From contig DATMRS010000015.1 of the NCBI GenBank assembly GCA_035566015.1, positions 1-34,043 of the forward strand: a stretch of 34,043 nucleotides of DNA, in the 5' to 3' direction. Positions 16,713-24,243 of this stretch are shown here, piece by piece. The notes beneath the pieces are model-generated. The model did not search any database, was not told where the DNA came from, and saw nothing but the letters and a program-made list of their open reading frames with translations. A program made the position numbers and the translations under genes. This DNA is from DATMRS01 sp035566015. GTDB taxonomy: Bacteria; Pseudomonadota; Alphaproteobacteria; Sphingomonadales; Sphingomonadaceae. Position 1 is the first letter of the stretch, and every line of letters begins with the position of its first letter.

Positions 16713-17660
16713 TTATCCCTTGGCGGTGTTACGTTGCGCCAGTTCGATAATCCGCACCAGATCGCTGAGCGTATCGCAAACCGGCGTCGGCACGCCGAGC
16801 CGCGCGCCCTCGCGCGCGATCGCGCCGTTGATCGTCTCGATCTCGGTCGGCCGCCCAAGCTCGCGGTCCTGCAACATCGATGCCTTGTGATGCGCATGCT
16901 CGCGCAAGGCCGCATCGATCGTCGCGACGATCCGCTCGCGATCGAGGCCTAACCCCTTGGCCGCCGCGACATCCGCCGTCTCGTCCACCACCTTGGCGGC
17001 AAGGCGCCGGCCCGGATCATTGTCCATGCCGGCATTGGGGACCTCGCAAATCATCGCAACGGCGTTGAGCGCCGCGTTGAAGGCCACTTTCTCCCACACG
17101 GCGGCATTGACGTCATCGGCGACATGCGCGTTGAAGCCCGCTTGCTCCAGCAAGGCGGCCACCGCCGGCGCATGCGCGTGCGCCTCGGCGGTGAAGCCGC
17201 CGAGGTCGAGCGAGCCGAACCCATGCGTCTCGACCGATGCGGGTCCGGTCAGGTCGGCCGGCACATGCGCGGTTCCCAGCAGCACCCGCTCCGCCCCGAA
17301 GCCTTCGACCAGCAGTTCCGCATTGCCGATGCCGTTCTGCAACGTCAGCGCGATCGGCCGGCTCGACGCAAGATGCGCGACCGAACGGATCGCGGCGGCG
17401 CTGTGCATTCCCTTGGTGAAGAGCAACAGCAAATCGACGGGGCCGGCGACGTCCGCCGCCAGGCTTGCGCCGACCACCAGCGTTCGCGCGCCCTTGTCGT
17501 CGACCAGGGTGATGCCGTCACGGCCGATGATCGAGAGTCTCTCGCGATCGACATCGACGAGCGTGACGCGCGCGCCCTGCTCCGCCAGCCGGGCGGCGAA
17601 AAGGCAGCCCATCGCGCCGGCGCCGACGATCGCGACGCCGGGCGTCGAGGAAAACTGCAT
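16713..17660 (-). CDS. Ketopantoate reductase family protein (2-dehydropantoate 2-reductase-like)
   Basis: A 315-residue NAD(P)-binding protein. The Rossmann motif GAGAMG is at residues 13-18, the C-terminal helical ApbA_C domain contains NDVNAAVWEKVAFNAALNA-type sequence (catalytic Lys in WEKVAFN) and a final EIETINGAI motif. PanE reduces 2-dehydropantoate in pantothenate synthesis, but catabolic-cluster paralogues reduce or oxidise other 2-keto or 2-hydroxy acids. Here it lies 10 bases after the Rieske beta stop, so a catabolic role is more likely. ATG 17660 has AGGAG 7 bases upstream; earlier in-frame starts lie inside the beta-subunit gene. Confidence 0.83.
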   Translation of the reverse strand: MQFSSTPGVAIVGAGAMGCLFAARLAEQGARVTLVDVDRERLSIIGRDGITLVDDKGARTLVVGASLAADVAGPVDLLLLFTKGMHSAAAIRSVAHLASSRPIALTLQNGIGNAELLVEGFGAERVLLGTAHVPADLTGPASVETHGFGSLDLGGFTAEAHAHAPAVAALLEQAGFNAHVADDVNAAVWEKVAFNAALNAVAMICEVPNAGMDNDPGRRLAAKVVDETADVAAAKGLGLDRERIVATIDAALREHAHHKASMLQDRELGRPTEIETINGAIAREGARLGVPTPVCDTLSDLVRIIELAQRNTAKG

Positions 17661-17670
17661 CCGCCCGCTC

Positions 17671-18168
17671 CTAGATGCCATAGATGTCGAGCATGGTGGG
17701 AACGACGTCATTCATCAGCCGGATGACCTTTCGCGAAATCTTCCACTCGCCATTTTCCAAGCGTAGCTCATGCTCGTAGCGCCCGAAATAGGCATGGCCA
17801 CGATGCGTCCGCACGTCGTGCACATTGACGATGAAGGAGGAATCGAGGCGCGTCGTCCTGTCGTCCACCGGCTCCGCCAGCACATTGCCGATCATGTGCG
17901 CCACGCGCGGCATCACCACCGAGGCAACCGAAAAGCCCGAACGGATACGCTGGACGCGATCTTCCAGATTGCGCCGGCCGCGATAGAAGATCAGCGAGAG
18001 CTCGCTGTCGGGATCGTCTGTCTGCTTCCCGTCGTCGCGCCACGCCGGCATCCAGAACAGACAATCGCTGGTATAGAGATCGAGCCAGAGGTCGAAATCC
18101 ATCCGATCGAGATACAACGCCTCGCGATACAGGAATGCCGCCGCCTCGGCCCGCCCGAGCACCGTCAC
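17671..18168 (-). CDS. Ring-hydroxylating dioxygenase beta subunit
   Basis: A 165-residue NTF2/SnoaL-fold subunit of the kind that caps alpha3beta3 Rieske dioxygenases. Characteristic stretches are EAAAFLYREALYLDRMDFDLWLDLYTSDCLFWMP at the start of the fold and SSFIVNV plus GRYEHELRLENGEWKISRK near the end. The start is a GTG at 18168 that overlaps the alpha-subunit TGA (GTGA), with AAGGAGG about 9 bases upstream; longer starts would run through the alpha gene. The beta subunit is structural and may help set substrate range. It forms the second gene of the Rieske-KPR-kinase-ADH operon. Confidence 0.88.
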   Translation of the reverse strand: MTVLGRAEAAAFLYREALYLDRMDFDLWLDLYTSDCLFWMPAWRDDGKQTDDPDSELSLIFYRGRRNLEDRVQRIRSGFSVASVVMPRVAHMIGNVLAEPVDDRTTRLDSSFIVNVHDVRTHRGHAYFGRYEHELRLENGEWKISRKVIRLMNDVVPTMLDIYGI

Positions 18169-19511
18169 GCCACCACCTCCTTCATGCGTGCGGCCCAGGC
18201 GCGATAATAGCTCCCGAACAGGCTTTCGTCGCAGAGCTGCGCATCGGCGAGGACGCTGCGCGCCGGCTTGAGATCGATCATGTCCGAATATTCGTTCCCG
18301 CCTTCGACGGTGGCGGCCAGCCCTCGCGCATGGCCTTGCAGCCACGGCCTTTCCTGCTCCGCCATGCCGAGCTGCGCCTCCTCGTAACAGACCGTGTCGT
18401 CGGGCGTCGCCATGCCCGTCGGATTGAAGAAATCCTCATATTGGCGAATGCGCAGCGCCCGTGCCTTCGCGCTCTCGCCGCGAGGCGCGATACACCAGGT
18501 CTGCATTTCGGTGAGGTTATGCGCGATCGGGCGAATGACGCGCATCTGGCTCGACGCATTTTCCGCGATCTGCAGATTCGGGAAGATCGTCAGGTTGCGC
18601 ATGTTGAACATCCAGTTGCGCTTGGCGACGCCATGCGCCTCAGCAATCTGCTCCGCGCGCTCGAAATCGGGCTGGGCCGACGTCACCGGCATCACGCCCC
18701 AGTTCAGCACATGGCCATGATCGAAGCTCATCGTGCCGCCGGTGATGCCGCTCGCATCCTCCTGCCAGAAATCGGCGGCGCCGAGCGTCGCCTCCACCAC
18801 ATCGGACGCCTGCTCCTTCGCGCGCTGATCGAGGATACGAATGTAGCTCGGGTGCGTCGAGGTGAAGTGATACTGGTCCGAGCAGTTTTCGAGCTGCATC
18901 TTCCAGTTCGCCGCATAAGTGAAGCAGACCCGGCCGGGCACCAGTTCGACGCCTTCGGGGCTCTTGTCGACAACAAGGTCGAGAAGCTTGCGCGTCTCGC
19001 CCAGAAAATCCTCCAGGCTCGGCACGTCGGGATTCAGGCTCGCAAACAGGAAGCCGCGATATTCGCCGAACCGCGCGACCGGCGCGAGATCGTGATTCTC
19101 CTCATCGAAGCCGGCGGCGTAGCAGCCGCTCTTCTCCCATTTGATGTTGCGGTTGGCGCCCGTGCTGTCGAACGTCCAGCTATGATAGGGGCAGACGTGC
19201 CGAGACGCATTGCCGCATAGCTTCTGCACCAGGCGCACGCCCTTGTGCGGGCAGACGTTGATCAGGCACCGAAGCTCGCCCTTGGCGTCCCGGCTGACCA
19301 TGATCGGCACGCGGCCGATGAAGCTGGTGAAATAGTCGTTGGGATTCTCCGCCTGCGTCGCCAGGCCGATGAAGACCCATCCGCCTTCGAACACATGCGC
19401 CATTTCAAGATCGAACAGCGCGGGATCGCGAAACAACGTGCGGTTGACGCGGAACACGCCGTCCTGCGGACGGTCGTCGATAAGCTCCCGAAGAGCGAAA
19501 TTCTTACTCAT
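18165..19511 (-). CDS. Ring-hydroxylating dioxygenase alpha subunit (benzoate/anthranilate-type Rieske oxygenase)
   Basis: A 448-residue terminal oxygenase subunit. The Rieske motif is C87-P-H89, 17 residues, C107-x2-H110. The catalytic domain shows NWKMQLENCSDQYHFTSTH with bridging D212 and iron ligands H215 and H220. The pairing with a beta subunit and the CPH/CPYH pattern fit the benzoate, anthranilate, salicylate or aryl-carboxylate group. It should catalyse dihydroxylation of an aromatic acid using electrons from a reductase that is not encoded here. The ATG at 19511 has AGAGG 6 bases upstream. Transcription is predicted from the promoter at 19540-19577. Confidence 0.9.
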   Translation of the reverse strand: MSKNFALRELIDDRPQDGVFRVNRTLFRDPALFDLEMAHVFEGGWVFIGLATQAENPNDYFTSFIGRVPIMVSRDAKGELRCLINVCPHKGVRLVQKLCGNASRHVCPYHSWTFDSTGANRNIKWEKSGCYAAGFDEENHDLAPVARFGEYRGFLFASLNPDVPSLEDFLGETRKLLDLVVDKSPEGVELVPGRVCFTYAANWKMQLENCSDQYHFTSTHPSYIRILDQRAKEQASDVVEATLGAADFWQEDASGITGGTMSFDHGHVLNWGVMPVTSAQPDFERAEQIAEAHGVAKRNWMFNMRNLTIFPNLQIAENASSQMRVIRPIAHNLTEMQTWCIAPRGESAKARALRIRQYEDFFNPTGMATPDDTVCYEEAQLGMAEQERPWLQGHARGLAATVEGGNEYSDMIDLKPARSVLADAQLCDESLFGSYYRAWAARMKEVVA

Positions 19512-19539
19512 TGCCGCCTCTTTGGCTCGTCAGAAAAAG

Positions 19540-19577
19540 ATAACATGATAAGTAACTAGCCACTTTGCCGATGTCAA
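19540..19577 (-). promoter_or_regulatory. TTGACA-N20-TTATCATGTTAT promoter/operator (Rieske alpha-beta operon)
   Basis: On the minus strand TTGACA (19572-19577), exactly 20 bases, then TTATCATGTTAT (19540-19551), followed by CTTTTT. The candidate -10 is TACTTA at 17 bases. The box is centred about 35 bases before the Rieske alpha ATG. Same architecture as at 12709, 30205 and 33912, so co-regulation is predicted. Confidence 0.75.
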
Positions 19578-19693
19578 TGAACTAGCCCTGCGTCGCCATT
19601 TTCCAACCCTCTTTCGCCGACGATCGACACTCCTGCCCGACACGGCAAAAACGCACTGCGCATCCGGCGATGCAACCCGCCTCGAAAACCAGG

Positions 19694-20755
19694 CTATCGG
19701 AGATCGAGCTTGTTCTTCTTGAGGAAGAGCGAAAGCTGATCGGCCACCGCGACATTGTTGAGATCGGCGAAAGCGATATGCGTGTTGCCCTTCAGGCCGA
19801 CCGAAGGAAGCATCAGCACTTCGGCATGGCCGCCATGGGCGTTCACGATATCGACGAACTGCCTGCTCAACGCCACCGTATGCGCCCAGAACGTCTTTTC
19901 GGTATTGTCGCCCCAGACGATCTGGATCGGAATGCGCGTCAGCCGCATGAATTCGGCCAGCGGCACATGCGTCGGGCCGAAGCCGCCCTCCGACCCCTGC
20001 GGTCCCTCGCCGTCGGGAAAAACGAAGGCGGCCGGCTCATAAGCGACGATGCCCTTCACATTGTCGCTCTTCAGCGCCGCGAGCATGGCGCGCCAGCCCG
20101 CCGCCGAATTGGTGACGAGCACGCTGGGGCCGATCCGGTCTATCGCCTTGGCCGCCGCCTCCGCCTCAAGATGCGCATTCTTCGCGATATCGAACTCATA
20201 ATAGCGCGCGCTCATCGCCTGATCGAACGCCTTGAGGTCGTCCTTGGGGAACTGGACGCCGGGAAACCACTGCCCCGGCGCCGGGCCGAGCCGCCAGGAG
20301 ATGACGTTGCGCTGATCCTGCCCGACAACGGGCTTATATGTATACGCCTCGCAACTCATATTGCCGCGGCCGACACGCGGCCCATCCCAGAGATAGACGG
20401 GAAAGCCACGGCGGAGGAAAATGCTCTGATAGCCCTCGCCGCCGTCCCAGCGATTCTGCCAGACCTGCACGCTGGAGCTATGCCACAGGAAGAGCGCGAC
20501 TTTCCGGGGGTGCTCAGGGATCTGATATTCGACGAAGCCATGATCGCAGTGCAGAGACGCCTTGGCCGGATCGCCGATTACGGTGCCGCCCGCGGTGAAG
20601 CTGCCCTGCCGCTCAATCACGATCGGCGCCGGCGCGTTGCCTCCACCGCTCGCGGCGATCGCCGGCGCGAGGCTCGCCGCACCCGAAAGCGAAAGCGTCA
20701 GCACGAGAGCAAAGGCGCCCCGCACGGATTTGGAAAAGCTCGCCCGCGCCACCAC
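19694..20755 (-). CDS. Exported alpha/beta-hydrolase-fold protein (esterase-like)
   Basis: A 353-residue protein with a signal peptide (about 1-35, ending PAIAA-SGG). The hydrolase core shows a strand-turn element VLFLWHSSS (about 87-95), a nucleophile-elbow-like VTNSAAGW with S217, E240 in YEPAAF and H326 in GNTHIAF. The elbow reads N-S-A-A-G instead of the usual G-x-S-x-G, so the catalytic serine assignment is tentative. A periplasmic esterase or lactonase acting before uptake is plausible. Two tandem GTG starts (20755, 20752) follow GAGGAGAGAA. It is 44 bases after the EthD gene, probably the same unit under the box at 21169-21180. Confidence 0.72.
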   Translation of the reverse strand: MVARASFSKSVRGAFALVLTLSLSGAASLAPAIAASGGGNAPAPIVIERQGSFTAGGTVIGDPAKASLHCDHGFVEYQIPEHPRKVALFLWHSSSVQVWQNRWDGGEGYQSIFLRRGFPVYLWDGPRVGRGNMSCEAYTYKPVVGQDQRNVISWRLGPAPGQWFPGVQFPKDDLKAFDQAMSARYYEFDIAKNAHLEAEAAAKAIDRIGPSVLVTNSAAGWRAMLAALKSDNVKGIVAYEPAAFVFPDGEGPQGSEGGFGPTHVPLAEFMRLTRIPIQIVWGDNTEKTFWAHTVALSRQFVDIVNAHGGHAEVLMLPSVGLKGNTHIAFADLNNVAVADQLSLFLKKNKLDLR

Positions 20756-20799
20756 TTCTCTCCTCTTTCAGGCTGTCAGCCGTTGAGCGGCCTCTACGA

Positions 20800-21114
20800 T
20801 TACGCCGCGCTTTCGGCCGGATAATGGATCAGTGTCGGCGGGACTTTGGCGAAGTTCGGCACGTCGGCGGCGACCGCCTGCCCCTCGGGCGATCCCATGG
20901 CCGCGCCCAAGGCCGCGCCGTCGCTGAACTCGGCTTCGAAGATACAGAAATAAGGCGAATCACCACCGACGCCCTGCACGTCGAAGCTGTAACGCAATGC
21001 CTTCAGGTCCGGCAGCTTGCGCGCCAGCGGGATATGCGTGCCCACATAATAGGCCTTGAACGCCTCCGGATCAGGCTGCGGTGGATAAAGGACCACAATC
21101 TTGTGCAAAACCAC
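20800..21114 (-). CDS. EthD-family protein
   Basis: A 104-residue ferredoxin-like (dimeric alpha/beta barrel) protein. It has the EthD pattern: VVLYPPQPDPEAFKAYYVGTHIPLA at the start, with the conserved YxxxHxPL, and a C-terminal MGSPEGQAVAADVPNFA. EthD proteins accompany ether- and aromatic-degrading oxygenases; roles are poorly defined, and some relatives are dehydratases or chlorite-dismutase-like enzymes. It begins with GTG (21114) behind GAGGGAGA. It is upstream of the exported hydrolase and downstream of the operator box at 21169-21180, 55 bases before its start. Confidence 0.85.
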   Translation of the reverse strand: MVLHKIVVLYPPQPDPEAFKAYYVGTHIPLARKLPDLKALRYSFDVQGVGGDSPYFCIFEAEFSDGAALGAAMGSPEGQAVAADVPNFAKVPPTLIHYPAESAA

Positions 21115-21168
21115 TCTCCCTCATTCGCTTCCCAGCCCAAACAGAGCTGATGACCTATGCCCAACAAG

Positions 21169-21180
21169 TTAACATGATAA
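21169..21180 (-). promoter_or_regulatory. MarR-type box TTATCATGTTAA (EthD/hydrolase unit)
   Basis: On the minus strand TTATCATGTTAA, one base different from the repeated 12-mer, lies 55 bases before the EthD start. No TTGACA stands 20 bases upstream (the sequence there is GGAAGA), so this promoter is weaker or depends on an activator. It is inside the 129-base gap between MarR-1 and the EthD gene. Confidence 0.6.
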
Positions 21181-21243
21181 TTATTAGGGCGCAATGACGA
21201 TCTTCCGGATGCCCTTTCCGTTCCGCGAGATTCGATGTCCGGC

Positions 21244-21723
21244 CTATTCGACGCCCTTGACCGCGGCGGACAGCGCGCACAATTCGTTGAGCAGCCGGTC
21301 GAGCCGCTGCGCACCGAAGCGATCGTCATATTCGCGCATGATGCGCATCACCTGACGCGATATCACCTTGATAACTTCGCGCCCCTCGGGCGTCAGCGCC
21401 ACCAGGGTCCGCCGGCGATCGTTCACGTCTGGCTCGCGCACGATGAACTTGCGCTTTTCCAACTCCTTGAGGATCCGCGTCACGCTGGGCGCATGCAGCA
21501 GACCCACTTCGGACAGGCCCGTCGCGTCGGTCGCGCCGCGATCGTTTATCACACGCAGCACCCGCCATTGCGGCTCGGTGATATTATAATCCCGAAGCGT
21601 GGGCCGCATCGGCGCGACCACCGCTTCCTTCGCGCTCAATATAATTGCCGCGATCGATTGCTCGAACGGCGGCAGCTTTCGGATGGTCGTCGACCGTCCC
21701 CCTCGGCCCTGGCTTGCCGACAT
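21244..21723 (-). CDS. MarR-family regulator 1 (HpaR-like)
   Basis: A 159-residue winged-helix repressor. The DNA-binding part (about 40-115) includes ITEPQWRVLRVINDRGATDATGLSE, the recognition-helix region HAPSVTRILKELEKR and the wing NDRRRTLVALTPEG; helices at both ends form the dimer interface. The opening FEQSIAAI...AKEAVVAPMRP resembles HpaR/HpcR, repressors of homoprotocatechuate catabolism that are released by aromatic ligands. It is about 82% identical (130/159 by eye) to MarR-2 at 26867. GGAG lies 8 bases before the ATG. No box is seen directly upstream of it. It is a prime candidate to bind the TTATCATGTTAT boxes. Confidence 0.9.
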   Translation of the reverse strand: MSASQGRGGRSTTIRKLPPFEQSIAAIILSAKEAVVAPMRPTLRDYNITEPQWRVLRVINDRGATDATGLSEVGLLHAPSVTRILKELEKRKFIVREPDVNDRRRTLVALTPEGREVIKVISRQVMRIMREYDDRFGAQRLDRLLNELCALSAAVKGVE

Positions 21724-21897
21724 TCCCCTGTCTCCCTCGCAGCCTTCAGCAGTCGTTGCCGAAAACAGGCCGGCGCGCCAGCCATAGCGAGCCGCTTACC
21801 CTGACTGTTTCGCCTGGCGCAACAACAAAGCCCGCCGCGAGGATAGCGCGGAACAGCAGTCCCGGTTGATGGGAATTTTAAGCCAAGACATGCCGTT

Positions 21898-21932
21898 CGC
21901 GGGCCGCGCACCTTAACGGGGCGCGGCCCGCG
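21898..21932 (-). terminator. 12-bp GC-rich hairpin after the MetE-like gene
   Basis: CGCGGGCCGCGC (21898-21909) and its exact complement GCGCGGCCCGCG (21921-21932) enclose an 11-base loop, 3 bases beyond the MetE-like stop. No T-tract follows, so it may act as a transcript-end stabiliser or Rho-assisted stop rather than a classical intrinsic terminator. The rest of 21724-21935 shows no gene. Confidence 0.5.
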
Positions 21933-21935
21933 CGT

Positions 21936-23159
21936 TCATCGGCCTTTCATGCGCCGGCCGGCGATGCGGCAGCCTTCCGCCATCGCCTTGAGCTTGGCCC
22001 AGACGATCTCCTGATGGCCGACGCGCGATCCGATGCCGCAATCGGTGCCGGCATGGACATTCTCCATCCCCACCAGCTTCGCGAAGTTGCAGAGCCGCTC
22101 GGCCACCAGTTCGGGATGTTCGACGAGATCGGTGAAATGGCCGATGACGCCCGGCACGACGATCTTGCCCTCGGGTAGCTTCACATCCTCGAAAACGCGA
22201 TATTCGTGCGCGTGGCGGACGTTCGACGCCTCGAAGCTATAGGCCTGCGCGTTGATCTTCAGCAGCTTGTCGACGATATACTTGAACTCGATATCGTGGA
22301 CATGCGGGCGGTGGCCCGATCCCCAGCACATGTGAAAACGGATCTGCTCCTCGGGCAGGCCGCGCAGCGCGTGGTTGATGATCTCGACGCAGAAATCGAG
22401 GTGATTGCGATATTCCTCGACGCTCCAGTCGGGATAGAACATCCATGTCGTCGCGAATTCGGGCTCATCGACTTGCAGGATCAATCCGGCATCGGTGATC
22501 GCCTTATATTCTTCGCGCACGCAATCGGCGACCGCGAACATATATTCGCGCTCATCCTTATAATAGAGATTGTGGATGCCCGCGCCGAGGCTGAGCGGGC
22601 CGAGCGCGGCGATGAAGCCGTCAACGCCGGACTTGCCCTCAAGCGCGGTCTTGAGCGCATCGATATCTTTCCCGATTGCGGCATAATCCCGATATTTCAC
22701 CGGCTCGGTGCAGGCGCGGATCGTCGCCGGCGCGGGGTCCATGATGCCGCGCCAGCCGCCGCCCGGCTGGACGAAGCCCGGCCGGACGGCGCCGCCCGAA
22801 CCCGCGAACCACAGGCCGGACTCATAAAAACCGGGGAAATCGCGCCGGTCCCGCTCGGCGGTGAAGGCGCGCTTCGGCTTCAGGTCGGCCGGGCGATCGA
22901 TCACATTATAGCCGCTGATCCGGTCATGGATGTAGGCGGCATAAGTGCCGGGGTGCGACGCCTTCACATATTCGCCGTCGTTGAGGATATCGATGCCGCA
23001 GTCCATCTGCTGCCGGACGACCCAGTCAACCGCCTTGGGTAGTTCGGCCGCGATCTCCGCCTGATGCTCGCGTGCATTGGCGACGAGGCTGGACAGCGGC
23101 TCGGGAAGCGGAAGATTGCCGCCATGGCTGCTCAGAAAATAATCGGTCGAACGCCTCAT
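21936..23159 (-). CDS. MetE C-terminal-domain-like, zinc-dependent methyl/alkyl transferase family protein
   Basis: A 407-residue stand-alone barrel matching the catalytic half of cobalamin-independent methionine synthase. The zinc site is visible: H276-x-C278 (FHMCWG), E310 (SFEASN) and C374 (AGTDCGIGSR), as in MetE and epoxyalkane:coenzyme M transferase. A full MetE is about 750 residues with an N-terminal folate half that is missing here. The enzyme should activate a thiol with zinc; thiol and electrophile are unknown. Demethylation of a methoxy-aromatic or thiol addition to an epoxide are options. The ATG at 23159 has GGAAGG 7 bases upstream (23165 is an alternative). It lies downstream of the amidohydrolase and MFS genes. 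Confidence 0.82.
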   Translation of the reverse strand: MRRSTDYFLSSHGGNLPLPEPLSSLVANAREHQAEIAAELPKAVDWVVRQQMDCGIDILNDGEYVKASHPGTYAAYIHDRISGYNVIDRPADLKPKRAFTAERDRRDFPGFYESGLWFAGSGGAVRPGFVQPGGGWRGIMDPAPATIRACTEPVKYRDYAAIGKDIDALKTALEGKSGVDGFIAALGPLSLGAGIHNLYYKDEREYMFAVADCVREEYKAITDAGLILQVDEPEFATTWMFYPDWSVEEYRNHLDFCVEIINHALRGLPEEQIRFHMCWGSGHRPHVHDIEFKYIVDKLLKINAQAYSFEASNVRHAHEYRVFEDVKLPEGKIVVPGVIGHFTDLVEHPELVAERLCNFAKLVGMENVHAGTDCGIGSRVGHQEIVWAKLKAMAEGCRIAGRRMKGR

Positions 23160-23292
23160 AATCATGCCTTCCTTGATTGTTTCGATCGGGGGACAGGCGG
23201 GCCGATCGCCCTGTCGCCCAATGATTTCACATGCTGGATATCGGGACTTGGCCGCCAAAGATTGCCCGCAGCGGAAACGTGTGTTGCGCGCC

Positions 23293-24204
23293 CTACCAGT
23301 GCATCGGCGGCGGCCCCCAATCCTGCGAGATCGGCGGCAGATCGAACAGGCGGCGCGCATTGCCGCCCAGCACCAGCGCCTTTTGCTCGTGGCTCAGCCG
23401 GTCGCTGTGCAGCAGATAATTGAGGTTCTCGCCATAGGTGATACCCCGTCGGCGCGGGCGCGCGCCCTTGGGCAGATCGGCGCTGCGCAGCCGCGTATAG
23501 TCGCTGCCCCACAGGACCCGCTCATGGCCGAACGCCTGGAACAAGCGGTCGAGATTGGGCCAGACGTCTTCATAAGGGTAATTTTCCTGCGAGAGCAGCG
23601 GCGCGCCGCACAGCTTCACATGGACGTTGGGATATCGGGCGAGCGCCAGCAGGTCCTCGAACGGTGCCCAGGTCATCGTCTCGGGCGGCGAGACGGGATG
23701 CTGCGCGACGCCGATATGGTCGACAATCAGCGTCAGGCCGGGATGACGCTCCGCCACCGCCGCCATTCTCGCGCAGCCGCCATGGGTGGAATTGAAGATC
23801 GGCAGGCCGACTTCCTCGGCGGTCGCATAGATCGGTTCGAAAACGCCCTGATCGAACTCGGGCCGCATCTGCGCGGTGACGAAATCGCCGACCAGCGCGC
23901 GCCCCGCGACCATCGCCGGATGCGCCTTGATCCGGCGGACTTCGGCTGCCAGATCGGGTTGCGTATGCCAGAAGGTGTGCACGCCTGGAAAGCGGCCGGG
24001 AAAGCGCTCATGGGCAAGGTTGATGAATTTCTCGCTCGTCACCGCCAGCGCGATATCGACGCCGATCGCGTCCATCGCCTCGCGTGCCAGCTCGACCTGC
24101 CAGAGGCTGAGCTGGTCCTTCATGCTTTCGTCGAGCGGCTTGCCCGGAAAGGGCTCGTGAATTTGCGCGTCGATGATTTCCAGCGATTCCAGGCTATGGC
24201 TCAT
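23293..24204 (-). CDS. Amidohydrolase-2 family metal-dependent hydrolase/decarboxylase-like
   Basis: A 303-residue TIM barrel of the amidohydrolase-2 (PF04909) type, a family including 2-pyrone-4,6-dicarboxylate lactonase and gamma-resorcylate or ACMS decarboxylases. The first-strand motif reads IDAQIH (Q14-x-H16) instead of HxH; H141 (NSTHGG), H163 (VDHIG) and D235 (GSDYT) are retained. Loss of the first His suggests a changed or absent metal site. The likely reaction is hydrolysis of a lactone or decarboxylation of a ring acid (inference). The ATG at 24204 has GAGG 5 bases upstream. It follows the MFS gene by 39 bases; 133 bases separate it from the MetE-like gene. Confidence 0.82.
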   Translation of the reverse strand: MSHSLESLEIIDAQIHEPFPGKPLDESMKDQLSLWQVELAREAMDAIGVDIALAVTSEKFINLAHERFPGRFPGVHTFWHTQPDLAAEVRRIKAHPAMVAGRALVGDFVTAQMRPEFDQGVFEPIYATAEEVGLPIFNSTHGGCARMAAVAERHPGLTLIVDHIGVAQHPVSPPETMTWAPFEDLLALARYPNVHVKLCGAPLLSQENYPYEDVWPNLDRLFQAFGHERVLWGSDYTRLRSADLPKGARPRRRGITYGENLNYLLHSDRLSHEQKALVLGGNARRLFDLPPISQDWGPPPMHW

Positions 24205-24243
24205 GGCATCCTCTTTTTGGCGGTCTTTCGTTTGCATGGCGAA

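Noticed and set aside
17671..18345. Longer start for the Rieske beta subunit
   Set aside because: The extra N-terminus is Arg-rich and encoded inside the alpha gene in another frame; the GTG at 18168 with AAGGAGG and the GTGA overlap explains the start.
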